A DNA stretch of 64,000 nucleotides from Arion vulgaris (lineage: Eukaryota > Mollusca > Gastropoda > Stylommatophora > Arionidae). Positions 21,611-34,205 of this stretch are shown one piece after another. Within the stretch, counting starts at the first letter, position 1. Each line of letters starts with the position of its first letter. The notes beneath the pieces are model-generated. The model searched no databases and had not been told where the DNA came from. It worked only from the letters and a program-made list of their open reading frames with translations. Both the position numbers and the translations under genes were made by a program. The DNA lies in contig CM036756.1 in the NCBI GenBank assembly GCA_020796225.1, forward strand, positions 48,526,363 through 48,590,362, in the 5' to 3' direction.

Positions 21611-24165
21611 CTGTGAAAGAGGAAATTACCTATATCAATATTTTGTTTAAATGATAATTAAAACATGACAGGGAATAGTGAGAAATGTGGTGTTCAACTG
21701 CTGATCATAATACTGTTAGATTTAGGTACAAAGTGTACAAGTCAAGCATCGTCTCAGTAATGAATGAACTACAATAACGATTCAGCTTAGAGGCATTAGT
21801 CTTGGCACAGTTTGACTAACCACATGAGAGTGTAGAAACACATCAAAGTATATAGTCACATGAATTGAGATGTTAGTAGATTTGGAAGTGTATGATCTAA
21901 TAGGTAACATCCGAGTAGATGGGTAAACATTGACAGAACTGGGGATAACAAGAGAAAACTATACTGTGTTCTTGGATATAATTTATCACTGAACATACTT
22001 ATTTCATGAATAGAGAGAGCATGTAGTTTTCATAAGAATGAATATTCTGTTCAAATAGGACCTCATTTAAGAAACAAAAATTCACTCAGGATCTTTAACG
22101 GCTAGCTTTATCTCTGTTTACTAGGACAACTTTTGTGGCAATGAGTTGATGTCCCCCATCGAGGTTTCCAACTTTCATGAACGTGTGGATCTATTGTTCT
22201 GAACATGAAGGTGTTCATGATAATGAGAAAGCAAACAGGTTTGCATCAAAAACACATACAGCTAGGGCGCTGAACACGTATAAAGTGGATGCATTTTGGT
22301 TACACAGCGGCTGACTTGGAAGAGGACATAGCAATTGATAAAAGATTCTAAACATCATTCAAACGAATTTGAATTTTGGATTCAAACATTGTATGAGTAG
22401 AACTGAACACCTGAGGGGCAGAATAAAGAGTGTTTAACCAGTGAGTCTTGGAGATATATATATATCTCATTTTTCTCTATGTATATTTTGTAAGCGTCTA
22501 TACCATGTTATCCTCATTTATTCATATCTTGGGCGTTTAAAATTTTTGCTCACTATCATCTATTCACATTTTTCAAGTATCCATCCCACTCTTCACTTTT
22601 TATGTGTTTCTTTTTAATGTGATGTCTTTCTATTCTAGTGATACTTCACTGTGCAAATGAGCAATATGCTTGGACTTAAGACCTTTACGTTCCCAATCTA
22701 GTCAAACACTCATCCAAATAAAAGCCAGTATGCATGATACCCACAGCCCAGACCCACAAACTACCCAAATATGTGCCTGATAATCTAGCGTGGAATGTTG
22801 TAGTTTCCACAGGCTAAAAGAACAATAGCCTAGGTGATAACCATACCAAAAGGAGATTGAATCCTATATGGTCTTGTCCTGTGATGATAGTCCGCATATA
22901 ACTGATAACTGTCTAGACAAGCAGGTGACCATGCACTGAGAAAACAGACATGCTTGCACAAAAACACAAGAAATTTTGAACTGAACAATAGGATTAGGCA
23001 ACTAAAGGACAGGATGAGGAGTGTGTTTAATAAAAAAAAAAAAAAAAAAAAGATACCTTCAGCATACATAAACTTTGATATCAGTCAGTGTGAGATTGAG
23101 TACATATCAGCTGTCCAAAATATAAAAAAAGTATGTTCAATAGCCTGATCCCTCTTCACAACAAGAACAAGATAGGTCCTATTGACATATGCGGCACTCG
23201 CAAGCTGACAGAGACAAACATCCTACAAGAGTATCCAACATACAATGAACAGATGAAATACATGACCAACCCCCATGTTAGTCCAAGACAAGCTATATGA
23301 AAGTGTACATAGACTCCAGTTGACCACTAACTACTTTAGAAGCATATAAGTTGATGTCTGAATCCGAAGAAGATCCTCTTCACAATTTGAACAAATTAAA
23401 AATCTATCATTATCAAACATACTGTTGAACACAAATATTTAGTTGTAAATACCATAACTAAATGACAATATTATATCAATCACATACAAAATATGGCAGT
23501 GTTACAGAATTTGTCTGAATGCCTCGAAACCATTTCTAGCAACCAAAGACATGCAGCACCAAACTACAAATGCTGCAGACCTGGCTACTTTAGCTGTATA
23601 AAAAATATATAAAGAGTGGTTTTATTTTAATGAACACAGCAATTTTTTTTTTACAGCAATGTGCTTTCACATTGACAAAAATGTGTACCCTTTCTTTAAT
23701 TTTAGCGTAAATATTTTCTGTAAAATAGCATAAACATCTTCCGTAGCTAGGTGAAGATACTAACATTTTGTCGCTTATGGCAGTTTGGGCATAACATAAA
23801 TTTGTATAATGAACAAAACTGATACACTTTAACCGAATCTTGTGCTTGAGTTATAATATTAATGACAATCTTTAATGATTTGCTAGAACTAAAGTCAATC
23901 ACAAATTAATTTTGTAGATTAACACATAAGCAGGCAGAGAGAGAGATGTTGTTGGAAGTCTATACTGTACACAATATTAGAAAACACAAAGGTCTATATA
24001 TATATATTTCCAGTTTCTGCATCCAATGCAGGTTAGAAAGTTGAAATGTGGCACACTTATTGTTTCAATTGTGTAGTTAGCTTAGCCAGAAATAAATAGA
24101 AATTCAACAATTATGCAGGGAAAGAGTGTTTCTTAAGAATTACTAAGTTAAAACTAATCTATAGA

Positions 24166-24216
<51 letters not shown>

Positions 24217-25238
24217 GGAAAGAGAGAATAATACATTTTAAATATGATTTTTAGTGGGGGTAACTAGGGTTACGAGTGCACAACATACAGACTATTAGTA
24301 GTGTGAAGCAGAATATATTCTGCATGATCAACAAGATTATTTCCTTAATAAACTGTCCAAAGTTTGCACGATATGTTGCTGGGAATGCTAGTCTGAGCGC
24401 AGCTAAAAATATTACAAATTAATGACGTTTGAAGATGTCATATATAGAAATAGATATATTAGTATTCACTTATGAATATTGTGGAATGGCTAGTTTCAGG
24501 TTTTGAGTTTGGTAGCTATTGCAGAATTGAACACACATTTTTAACAGAAGATGCAGATTTTCCCAACAGAAGATGCAGATTTTGATAGCAGTTTCTATTT
24601 TTCTTGTTGTAGATAGGCTATCCTAGTAGAACTATGGTCTATAACAAATACAAAGCCAAGTTTTACTAAATATATTCAAATACCAACAGATTTAAAGAAA
24701 GTCTAAATAAAGACAATTTAAAGAAATTGTAAAGGTGAAGAGTAAGAAGAATAAAGAAAAGATAATAGAATCTGAGAAGAGTTGTTCATGAAATGATGTC
24801 ACAAAATATAATCACAAAACAAAACTTTAATAAAACTTTCTAAATTCTAAAGGTGAACCAACAAAAGATGAAGTAACACACAGTTAAAAGTACAACACTA
24901 GACTAAATTGATGATTCAACCATCTGGACTGTATTAAGAAAGGATTTATGAAATAAGCAAATTACAATGGAACAGAAGAGAACTGCCACCCATAAAAATA
25001 ATGAAACTTCCTGCTGAGACCTGTGCAATAATATTTTGTTTTATCCATTACTTGATAAAGGTATTTTGGTTGAAACTTTGATTTAGTCTATTGTACTTTG
25101 TAAAACTTTTGTACATGAATATTTCTCCACTGATTTACATTTGTACTGCATTGTACCCCATGAATTTTCAAATTCTACAAAAAAGACACACACACACATA
25201 TTTAAAACACTAGATCTGTCTGTTGTGAAAGTACTATA
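21611..25238. other. Large intron with simple repeats only
   Basis: Holds an A run near 23032-23051, a GT microsatellite (24168-24215), a short AT run near 23996-24006, and a fragment of repeat A near 22868-22910 (GATGATAGTCCGCATATAAC). No finger exon or other coding exon was found on either strand. Confidence 0.5.
24168..24215. repeat. (GT)n microsatellite
   Basis: About 23 uninterrupted GT units followed by a short G run. Confidence 0.97.
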
Positions 25239-25495
25239 CTATGGACTCCCAGGTTTGAAGAATACAACTTTTTGAGCACAGTTCAAAGTCTGTGTCATCT
25301 GAAACTGTAGACAAACAGTCTTCATATGACGCACCCAACTCCCCTTGTAAGAGAACTGCTTGCCACAATGCACACACTGGTAAGGTGACATCTTGAGATG
25401 GACGCTGTTCATATGTTCATTGAGGTGCAGCAACTTTTTGTATAACTTTCCACAGATGTTGCAGATATTTCCTCCATTCAGTTTGATGCTAAAAT
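25239..25495 (-). CDS. Zinc-finger terminal exon 7
   Basis: The acceptor is TTTTCTCCTCAG; the exon begins AT then TTT. It encodes 84 residues. Finger 1 uses C11, C14, H27 and H32; finger 2 uses C40, C43, H56 and C61 (H-x4-C). Its 23-residue tail, which contains another Cys, is one of the longest in the array. Motifs include EHMNSVH and CGKQFSYKGS. The upstream methionine of the ORF is before the acceptor. Confidence 0.87.
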
Positions 25496-26109
25496 CTGAG
25501 GAGAAAAATGTACCTACTTCAGTGCCCCCTTTCAATCATAGAGGACAGATCCAGAGACTGTGTCAACACAATAATTATATGGTTCTTAGAACAGATTTTT
25601 AAACAACGGTGAATGTTGAGTACTCTCTCACAGTTGTACACAAGGACACTTGTATGCAATTTGTAAAATGGGTTTTATAATGCCTTCCTTTGGTGTAAGA
25701 GGATATACAACACATGGTCTGCATATTGTTTTAAAATACTTATTTTTTTTAAAAGCCATGGAACTTATAAAAGGTTGCACAACAGCACCTACAACTGCAT
25801 TTGCATCTTCAAACTATACCAGAAATATAAGACAAAAAAGAACATTTATGGCATGAATAATTTCAAGCAAGACATACAACTATGCTAACAGAAGAAAGGA
25901 TTTAAAAAAGAAAATTATATTGATGCTATTCCTTTCTGTAAGACTAAATGTAGACAATTCAAAACAGAGACCAAGATGTGAAATGATGAATGATTACATC
26001 ATAGCAAAATCAAACCTGAGAGAGTTTTTGACAAAGAGAAGTTTACAACAAAGATGTTAAGTACACTACCATAGTCAAAGTACTTTATATACTCAACTCA
26101 GAAGTAATA

Positions 26110-27050
26110 ATATAGGAGGAACAGAGTCAAACTGTTTATATTTTGCAGATGGATGTATCCAGAAAGCTGTCACTCATTACCAATTAATCCCCAAAATAAA
26201 TCACACTCTCACAACATATCTTGGTATTGCAAATCCCAAACCACATCTGCCTGACACGTTCATTTTGTGAGAAAATATAGCAGCAAAAATAAGATAAATC
26301 TAAATGAGTTGAACAATCTACTGTGGATTGAAAGAAAATTGTACATAATACAAATTACATATAGCAAAACTACATTATTATACTGTATTACTAACACAAT
26401 AACATGTTTGTTCAAACACTTAGAAGTCACATTTGATGGTTCACTAACACAAATATAATGTTTATATGAATAATTCTTTTCTATATTTGACAACAAATGA
26501 GCCGCCATTATTTTTAGTTATGTGCATGATTTGAGCCTACGTTCTGCAGATATCACAAAATTAATTCCTCTTTAAACTGTGAGTTTTTCAGACATGATGG
26601 ATTGATACATTCACAGAAAATCTACAAAATGATGACACAAGAGAAACTACACATTATCAATCAAATGCTACATATCTATTGAACTCGAGTTGTATTACCA
26701 GGATTGCAAACATTTCCTTTCAACATCCGCTCATATTTTATCTGATGCTTTCCATATTAACCTAGCTATCCTGAATGGCTAGTTGACATAATTTGAATTA
26801 GTTGACATAATTTGTATTAACAAAATTTAGCCATCAGCGCAAACAATTTTTAGTTTTGTATGATATACCACTACAGCAGTAAGTTAGCTACTCAACATTC
26901 ATTCTGGACTTTTGAAAGAATTTTTAAAATTTTGTTTACAGATGGACAAAGAACAGAGTCAAAGAATGCACCATCATGACAATGGAGAGAATATGTTGGA
27001 AATCCCTTACAGTTGACCTTTGACGAGGAGATTGCACATAATAAATATTT
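26110..27050 (+). pseudogene. Possible very old LINE relic
   Basis: The plus strand has weak RT and RNase H echoes: NCLYFADGCIQKAV (FADD-like), FKHLEVTFDGSLTQ (compare YLGVTLDRRLTW) and KILFTDGQRTESKN (compare YTDGS), in the expected order and spacing. All catalytic boxes are altered. It could be chance; a profile search would decide. Confidence 0.3.
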
Positions 27051-27308
27051 TCACTACAATGGATAAACAATGAACAGAGCCAATAGGCGACTTATGAGCT
27101 ACTGTTGAATTTGGTCAGGTGTGACATATGTTCAATATAATACTGCTAACTCTTATGAGCTTGAATGTTCAGAAATAAACAGGAAACCAATCATTAAATT
27201 CTGTCTACACTGAGCTACATCTTATTAACTGCTATTTAACTCAGTATTATTCTGAGTAGTAGTCATTGCCATATGAAATATATCCGCTCTGTTCAAGATG
27301 TTATTTTC

Positions 27309-27520
27309 TCAGTGCCAGTTAGAATGCCTCATCAACTCTGTATGAGCCTTCAGTTTGTGCCTGACCATATTGCTCTTGTATCCAAACTTCCTGCCGCACA
27401 AACTGCATGAGTAAGGAAACTGTTTGAAATGAACACTATTTATGTGATCATTATAATGTCGACGACTTTGCAGCTGCTTTCCGCACACATCACACCACAA
27501 ATGTCTCCCAGTCGCGCCAT
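27309..27520 (-). CDS. Zinc-finger terminal exon 6 (all-C2H2 variant)
   Basis: The acceptor is GAATTCTCAG; the exon begins AT then GGC. It encodes 69 residues. Finger 1 uses C9, C12, H25 and H30. Finger 2 uses C38, C41, H54 and H59, so the last ligand is His rather than the Cys used by the other ten exons. The motif order (DHINSVH, then CGRKFGYKSN) matches the family. The seven-residue linker is KQFPYS preceded by F. Coding for this exon extends 20 bases upstream of the first start-like codon to the splice site. Confidence 0.86.
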
Positions 27521-28469
27521 CTGAGAATTCAGAATTAATATCTAGTTATTTTATTGAACTCCCAATTTATTCTTGGTTTCTCTGGCAACACTAAGAATTT
27601 ACTGAGGGTGACACAAGAAAGAAATATATTACAACACTATCATGTGTGACAGTAGACACATTGTATAAGCACCATGACATACAGTAACTTCACTAAGTAC
27701 ACACACTTGACAAAATGAGAGATATTCTACAAATGGTGTCGTTCTGGAAGAACACTACTTCTGTCTTCTACTCATCATGAACAAGTGAATATGACAACTA
27801 AGTAGACAGAAAACTGGTATTTGCCACTCCCAAAAAAAACCCAATAAGTGTGAAACACTAAAATTGAATCAATTTGAATTTTTTTCCACAAGAGACCCAA
27901 ATGCATGTTTTTATTTATTTACTCATCATAAATGAAATATTTATTTTAACATGACCAACAAAAAATGAATACCAGACATAACTTCAAGCAATACAAATTA
28001 TGAAAAAATAATAATCGTTGCCTGGTTCAAAGACATATTTACACAAACGTGCTGTGTTTTTAATGTGCTTCTATTTAATGTCAATATGGCTTGAAATATC
28101 TATTTATTTAATACCCACAATCCTTCAAAACATATTTCTAGTGTTGTTTGCAGTTCATGGAAAAAAAACCTTACTGACATCTTGGTTTCATTCTGTACAC
28201 TAAAAGCCCACCTCTCTAAAATAAAGTAGATATAAACCATAACAAGGTGGTTTGATTATTACACCTTTAAGGTGTAAAGTATATTTTCAATACATGCATT
28301 ATTTACCATCTACATAACCAAGTGACAAGTTCCATGCTACAACCATTTTATAACTCTGACACAAATTTCAGATGAATGCAGTTATTTATAAAACAAAATA
28401 CTATAAATAACAAAACAGAAATGTGTCATTTGTGAATTCTAAATAGAGTAAATCTCTGAATTGAAGAAG
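27521..28469. other. Intron between finger exons 5 and 6
   Basis: AT-rich, no element recognised; may include the 3' UTR of exon 5. Confidence 0.5.
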
Positions 28470-28681
28470 TCACTGTCCTCCTGTTGGAAACTGTCGCATG
28501 GCTCCACAGGTGGTAGCTGAGTGACGTTTAAGGCTGCGTTTGTATGCAAATCTCTTGCCACAAGTGCCACATGAGAATGCCAGGACTTTAAAGTGAACAC
28601 TGTTTTTATGATCCCGTAACTCCCATGACGAGCGCAAGCGTTTAAGACAAATATCACACTGGGACTTGTAACGCCAGGCAT
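28470..28681 (-). CDS. Zinc-finger terminal exon 5
   Basis: The acceptor is TTTATCTGCAG; the exon begins AT then GCC. It encodes 69 residues. Finger 1 uses C8, C11, H24 and H29; finger 2 uses C37, C40, H53 and C58 (H-x4-C). The tail is GAMRQFPTGGQ. A simple ORF scan misses it because a longer ORF in another frame (28439-28702) starts with an ATG spanning the splice site. The splice-defined phase-1 frame gives the finger pair. Confidence 0.85.
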
Positions 28682-29363
28682 CTGCAGATAAACAAATGTC
28701 ACCCTCTTTTCATTTCGTCACGAGCACACATACAGTTAGCATCAGCAGGACACAATTGGCAGATCACTCATTACAGTTGGATTTCAATAGCTGTTTTAAT
28801 CTAACAGAAAGGCTTATCTTATGACATTTGATCTCAAAATTAACACTTTTCTATCACTAGAAAATATTTAGAAGCAAAAGTAATAATGAAAACACACAAC
28901 TTATTCAGACTTATACTATTGAAAAGTTGTCACTTCACTCCTAGAAAACAGTACGATAAGATTCACTATGGTGGCCACGTTCTTGTTTATATTAATTATT
29001 TTTGTGTGTCTGAAACTGCAAATACCAGGTGGTAATGGCTATCATGTACAGATATTTCTGGAAAGATTGAGATCAGAAAAAAAGAACAATTACCCCAATC
29101 TCACGATTTGTAAAACACTAGCACAACTTTACCCACAATTCAAAACATATAACCAAAACAACAGTCAATACAAGACACATGGTGGTAGCAACTAGTGATA
29201 GTTAGCTTTATGTATATAGTTAAAACATTTGAATTCATAGCATTCAAGATCTTGCTTTTCTGTACTACTAATCATGTAAACATGAAAGCTCATAAGCATT
29301 GCATGGATTTGAATGTGTCTTAGTGATATTTGCATTGTATTGTTTGTGTGTGATTGTTTACAG
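28682..29363. other. Intron, no gene seen
   Basis: AT-rich spacer. A 75-codon plus-strand ORF (28968-29195) has no recognisable domain. Confidence 0.45.
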
Positions 29364-30609
29364 CAGTGGTTCCCAAACTGTTTTGAGTTGCGGCAACCCT
29401 CCTTCTTTAACCACACAAAAGCATTATTTAATAAAGCAGTAATGAAGCTATAATCCCAAACTAAAATTTAATGTGATAGATATCCTTGCAGTTGGGCAAC
29501 AAGCTTCAAAATTTGCATTTGTTAAAGACAACCTCCCGTCAGCCTTATTTCTTCTGTTTCTTGTCTTTGTTTTGATATGAAGAAGCGAGAAAAATTGAAT
29601 TTTGCATAGATATGTAGAAATGAATGGAAGTAGAGCTTGAAATGCAATTATGGAGACATTTGGACATGATTGATACACAGTGCACCAGAAGTGAATCAGC
29701 AATGTTTCCTAAAAATAAATTGCATGCCAAAGGAACCATTCTGCAGAAGCAAGCAACAAGTACCTTTTCAGGAATGATCGCTACATTCTAGAAAGTAGAG
29801 AATGGGTGTCATTCCAATGCAACTTTTGTAAGCTCGGTGAAGTAAAGATGAAATTCCCAATGCAATCATCAAACATGGCATTTTAAAAAGATTTACTTTC
29901 CAACATTATCTTATCTTTGCAGCTTAGATGTAAATGTATAAAGATTGTTTTGAAATTTGTTAATGTGCATACTACCTGTCTAAGAAGTTTCAGGTACCAC
30001 TTATTTAGTTCTGCTAGATAAGCAACTATTTTTCTTTAAGGTTCATCATTAAAGCAAGCCACAAGATGTATCTTCTAGATGCTTTCCATGCATTTCTAGA
30101 GACAATGTAATGTGATCTTTCAACTCAAAGATCACGATTTACAACACTATCATTTGACAACCAGTGTGTTGATGTGCAGAGGGGGGAAAAAAAGGACTTG
30201 TTTTGTAATCAGAATTCATGACTTCATAGATTTCTTTAAACGGGTGGGTGCTAATGACTTTAGATTTGATATATAATTCAGAGTTTTGATGAGAGAATTA
30301 AGAACCTCTTGTACAGAAACTGGAGGAATCTTACTAGCAAAAGCATATTAGTAAAACATAGTTTTGCTTCGGGAGCAAGTTTTGTTTACTATTGTATGAA
30401 ACCCTGACTTTGACCCTAGCATAACACAGGGTCTGTGCAAACCCTAGACGCTGTAAAACAGGAACACTTCTTTGACATAAAGAAGTGTTCACAACCATTG
30501 CAGTAATATTTTCTATAAAATTAAAGACAGCTAAATATAACCACAGCGACTACCTAGACAATACTTTGCAATCCTCTGTAGATTGCGACCCACAGGTTGG
30601 GAATCACTG
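29364..30609. mobile_element. Degenerate nonautonomous hAT element
   Basis: The left end is CAGTGGTTCCCAAACTG and the right end is TTGGGAATCACTG, the reverse complement reading CAGTGATTCCCAA, so the termini form an imperfect inverted repeat. Near the right end the GCGACCCACAGGTTGGGAAT block is typical of hAT termini. Length is about 1.25 kb with no recognisable transposase. Flanking 8-mers (GTTTACAG and TCTTAAGG) do not match well, which fits an old insertion or wrong edges. Confidence 0.6.
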
Positions 30610-31769
30610 TCTTAAGGTGTATTTATTTCTTTACAGGATGTAAAAATGTATGTTATTTATTTTATTTCCTCAATTTATTTGGTTTCCATGGAGGTTCTTG
30701 CAAACCAATACTTAGATTGATGAAAGTACTATGTACCATGTTACAATTTATGTTATCCCACTTTCAATTATAACTGTTTAAATATGATCTAGTGGTGTGA
30801 GATTTCTACTGTATATACTTACTAATTTGTGTATTATAGATATATGTTGAAATATTAACTACCATGAGACAGCATACTGTTATACCCTATGAATGTGCGT
30901 CTATATATATCCATAAGCACAGATAAATGAATTGAAAAATAAGAAAAGAGATTATTAACAAAACTGTGCAATGATCATACAACAACACTTTATTTGCTCT
31001 TTATTTTTTTCAAAACACAAGCTATAGAAGCTGCATATAACAGCAATGTCAAAATCTTTCTGGTAACTGCTTTCAGCTATTTTTTTGTAGACAGGATGTG
31101 CAGGTTCAACAAAGGTCAGCAAGAAACAACTCTGGGGCTAATGAGTCATCAACAAAGTAGGGAAGCAAACATTAGAGACGTATGTGTTTTTAAGCACTTG
31201 GAAAAACATATATAATACACCAATTAAGAGAAAAGAAAGAGCAGAAATATACAACAATGTGATGCACAGCTGACAGCCTTCTCTAACACATTTATCTCCT
31301 TCAGTGATACAGTTTGTTCTTAAGTTGCCTATTATTTCACTTTACATTCTCTTGTTTGGTGAACATATTTCTATGGTGCATAAGTACCTATTTCTAGTCC
31401 TTGATCCAACATTCAAATTATCTACACAAACATATATTGTCAAATATGTGAGAATGCATTATTACAAACAAAAATGTAATCACAGGCAAGGTTTTCCAAT
31501 TTCTCTAAAGGAAATGAAGCTGAACTTGCTCTATAAAATACACAAAAAGCATGTTTGAAATGATTATACTACTGAATGTCTCCTGAATTAGCAACATACA
31601 CAACCCTATTCTCATAATGTTCACAAGATGGAGCCATAATTGTCATTTAATCATTTTCAAACACAGCATGCATTGCATGAAAATCCAAAACTGAACATAC
31701 AAATAGTAAAACAGTTGTTCAGTTTCAATTTATCACGAGGTAGAAAATGTGGAAGAAGTATTGCAAGCA
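30610..31769. other. Intron, no gene seen
   Basis: AT-rich; may contain the 3' UTR of exon 4. Two ORFs of 73 and 84 codons show no domain. Confidence 0.45.
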
Positions 31770-31993
31770 TCATATTTTTGAAGCATTTTCAGTATTGAAC
31801 AAGTGGAGTGATCGTTCAGGGCATAGTTTGACGTGGCGGAGACAATTTTTTTTGTAGGCAAAGCGTTTATGACAAAACTGACAGCAGAACTCAAGCAAGC
31901 CGTAATGCACAGCGTTTGTATGTTCCTCAAGGTGATTTCTGTGATGGCAAAGCTGTCCACACATATGGCATTGAAAACGGATGAATCCAGCAC
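31770..31993 (-). CDS. Zinc-finger terminal exon 4
   Basis: The acceptor is CCATTTTCACAG; the exon begins GT then GCT. It encodes 73 residues. Finger 1 uses C8, C11, H24 and H29; finger 2 uses C37, C40, H53 and C57. Finger 1 ends EEHTNAVH, and finger 2 has an extra Cys (C36) just before the first ligand. The first finger contains two further histidines in its loop (CHHRNH). An overlapping longer ORF in another frame is a shadow. Confidence 0.86.
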
Positions 31994-32719
31994 CTGTGAA
32001 AATGGACAGAATTTTCTCTCAATTTGATGCATGTCCATAAACTTAATTGAGGGTTTCTATTGCAGCACACAATAAGAGCCAGCCCAATAATAAAGCGACA
32101 GTATCAACTACAATCTTAATGTTCTGTTTCAAATTCTTTCAGCATAGACCACATTTTCAAATCTATTTTGTCACTTGGTATGAATAATTAGTGTGTCAGT
32201 GAATACACAAAATGAGAACAGCCAGAAACAAAGTACTATGTATGCCAATTCTATACAAGTATAAGAACTAGTTCCTATTTCATTGTAAAACTAACAATTA
32301 CCATTTTGTCTCAAATTTTTTTATATGGGATTAGGGTCTTTAAACATTATATGTTCAAACAATGAATTTGAAAGCAAACAAAACTTAATATCTAACAAAT
32401 GAAATACGATAAGAAGTAGTAGTATGAGTTTTACTTTTCTTGTTGATATTATATTTTAGAGTTTACTTTCAAAAAAATAACAAACATAATTTCAAATGAA
32501 AATGATACAGAGCATAACAATAAGTGTTATACAATGAACATGAATGAACAACCACATTATGAACATATTGCTAGATCATTTCATGTAAATGATGAAAACA
32601 TGCATCTTACTTAGCAAAGGGGTTCACTTGCACACTCTGACTTTATGCCTTACAGGAAGTTTTAAGAGAAGGGACAAGACTATAAACTATAAATCACACA
32701 TTAATACAGATGCATACAT
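31994..32719. other. Intron between finger exons 3 and 4
   Basis: AT-rich, no element recognised. Confidence 0.5.
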
Positions 32720-32964
32720 CTATTTTAACAACCCTTTAGCCATCTGACAAATGAGGGTGTGGCGTACAGAATTCCTTTTGTAATGGAACCTCTTTCCACA
32801 AAACTGACAATAAAAGGGCATAAGATTAAAATGTACGCTGTTTTTGTGTTCTCTGAGCTGTGTCTTGTCACGGCACTGCTTCCAGCACAGGTCACAACTA
32901 TATTTATTTAGTCCAAACATTATCTTGTTTTGAAGTTTACAATGAGACACACTCATCGCTGCAC
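32720..32964 (-). CDS. Zinc-finger terminal exon 3
   Basis: The acceptor is TCTCCTTTGCAG; the exon begins GT then GCA. It encodes 80 residues: a 22-residue lead, finger 1 with C23, C26, H39 and H44, finger 2 with C52, C55, H68 and C72, and the tail QMAKGLLK. Finger 1 carries the recurrent EHKNSVH motif and finger 2 the CGKRFHYKRN motif. Both Cys/His sets are intact, with no frameshift. It lies 726 bp from exon 4. Confidence 0.87.
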
Positions 32965-33658
32965 CTGCAAAGGAGACAAGTTGCAAAATGTCCACAAATA
33001 GGAAATATGACACTTTGAATGCAAGTCATACTGGCCAACTTCATGATTAAATTAAAAAATAATTTCTGACCAAGTCATTACTTTAGAATTACATTACTGT
33101 GATGACCCACCATGACTGGTGATCAGATCCTATGCGTGATGATCATAACACACAGTAAAGTATGATAGCCTTACATTTGTCAATGAAAAGAGTAGAATAC
33201 AATATTTATAAAGTAGGCCAAATGTACATCAATGATCATCTTCAAAAGTTTACACACAATTTTTGGTCACTACAAATAAACAAAGAAGTAATTCTATTTA
33301 AAGTATCTGGAATGAATGTGTATATATTTAAGTTTCAAGACTGACTGACAATTTTAAAGGTTTACAGTTTTTTGTTTAACCAGTCCCTATCAAATCAGAA
33401 TCATATAGTAGTGTTAGCTGTGTGGTCTGAGAGGGTGAGTGGTCAACACTTTAAAAGTACCACAGGTAATTGACAGTGGAGTGATTTTCAGATATGGATT
33501 GTCAGCTGCATACAAAACAGCACTTATTTTTCCAGCAGTACACTGAAGGGCAGGCAGCAGACAGTACTGTTGTCAATCAAATACCATCATATGCCAAATG
33601 ACAGGAACATGCATTCAGCTATAGTTATAGTAAAGGAAACCATGATAAACAAACCAAC

Positions 33659-33694
33659 CTGCAGCTTTGCCGTCACCACTAGGAGATGGAATAG
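33659..33694 (-). other. Candidate 36-nt cassette microexon
   Basis: On the minus strand a pyrimidine-rich tract ends CTTGTCTCCCATAG, followed by 36 bases encoding IPSPSGDGKA after a split codon, then CAG before GTTGGT. It enters and leaves in phase 1, the phase of all finger exons, so it could be spliced in front of any finger exon to its left without a frameshift. It could equally be a chance pairing of splice-like sites. Confidence 0.3.
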
Positions 33695-34145
33695 CTATGG
33701 GAGACAAGCCAGACAGAAAACAATTTAATCTGTCAAAGATAGAGCGGTAGTCAACTATGGTACAGAAAGTGGGATAAAGAAGTACAGACTAACACACAAA
33801 TACAAGAATAAGGACAAGCAACAATCTGACAAACAACTATATGCATGGTGTAGCTCTTATCAGTTACACAGCAAAACATGACTGTTATGAGGTTACATCT
33901 GGATCGGGAGAAAAGTCACTTTGCACTGGCTTAATAGTTAGAAGGACATGAATGCAGAAGAAGCAGCAGCATGGCACAATGTTTTGTAAAAAGCGTATTC
34001 CCATAGATACAAGCAAAATGAAGTAACTGTTAGATGACATTTTTCTTCAGATCACCATGACATGACCTTCCACATAAGAATGTTTACTGGTAGCAAATAC
34101 TTAGAAAAGAAGGATGGATTAATTTCAGAGGTAATAAGAAACAGG

Positions 34146-34205
34146 TGTAAAACAATACTGTGTAAAACAATACTGTGTAAAACAATACTGTGTAAAACAA
34201 TACTG
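34146..34205. repeat. Short tandem repeat, 15 bp x 4
   Basis: Four exact copies of TGTAAAACAATACTG. Confidence 0.95.

Noticed and set aside
22830..23069. F-rich minus-strand ORF
   Set aside because: Driven by a poly-A run; no domain.
28439..28702. 87-codon ORF as a gene
   Set aside because: It is a shadow of finger exon 5; the splice-defined frame encodes the zinc fingers.
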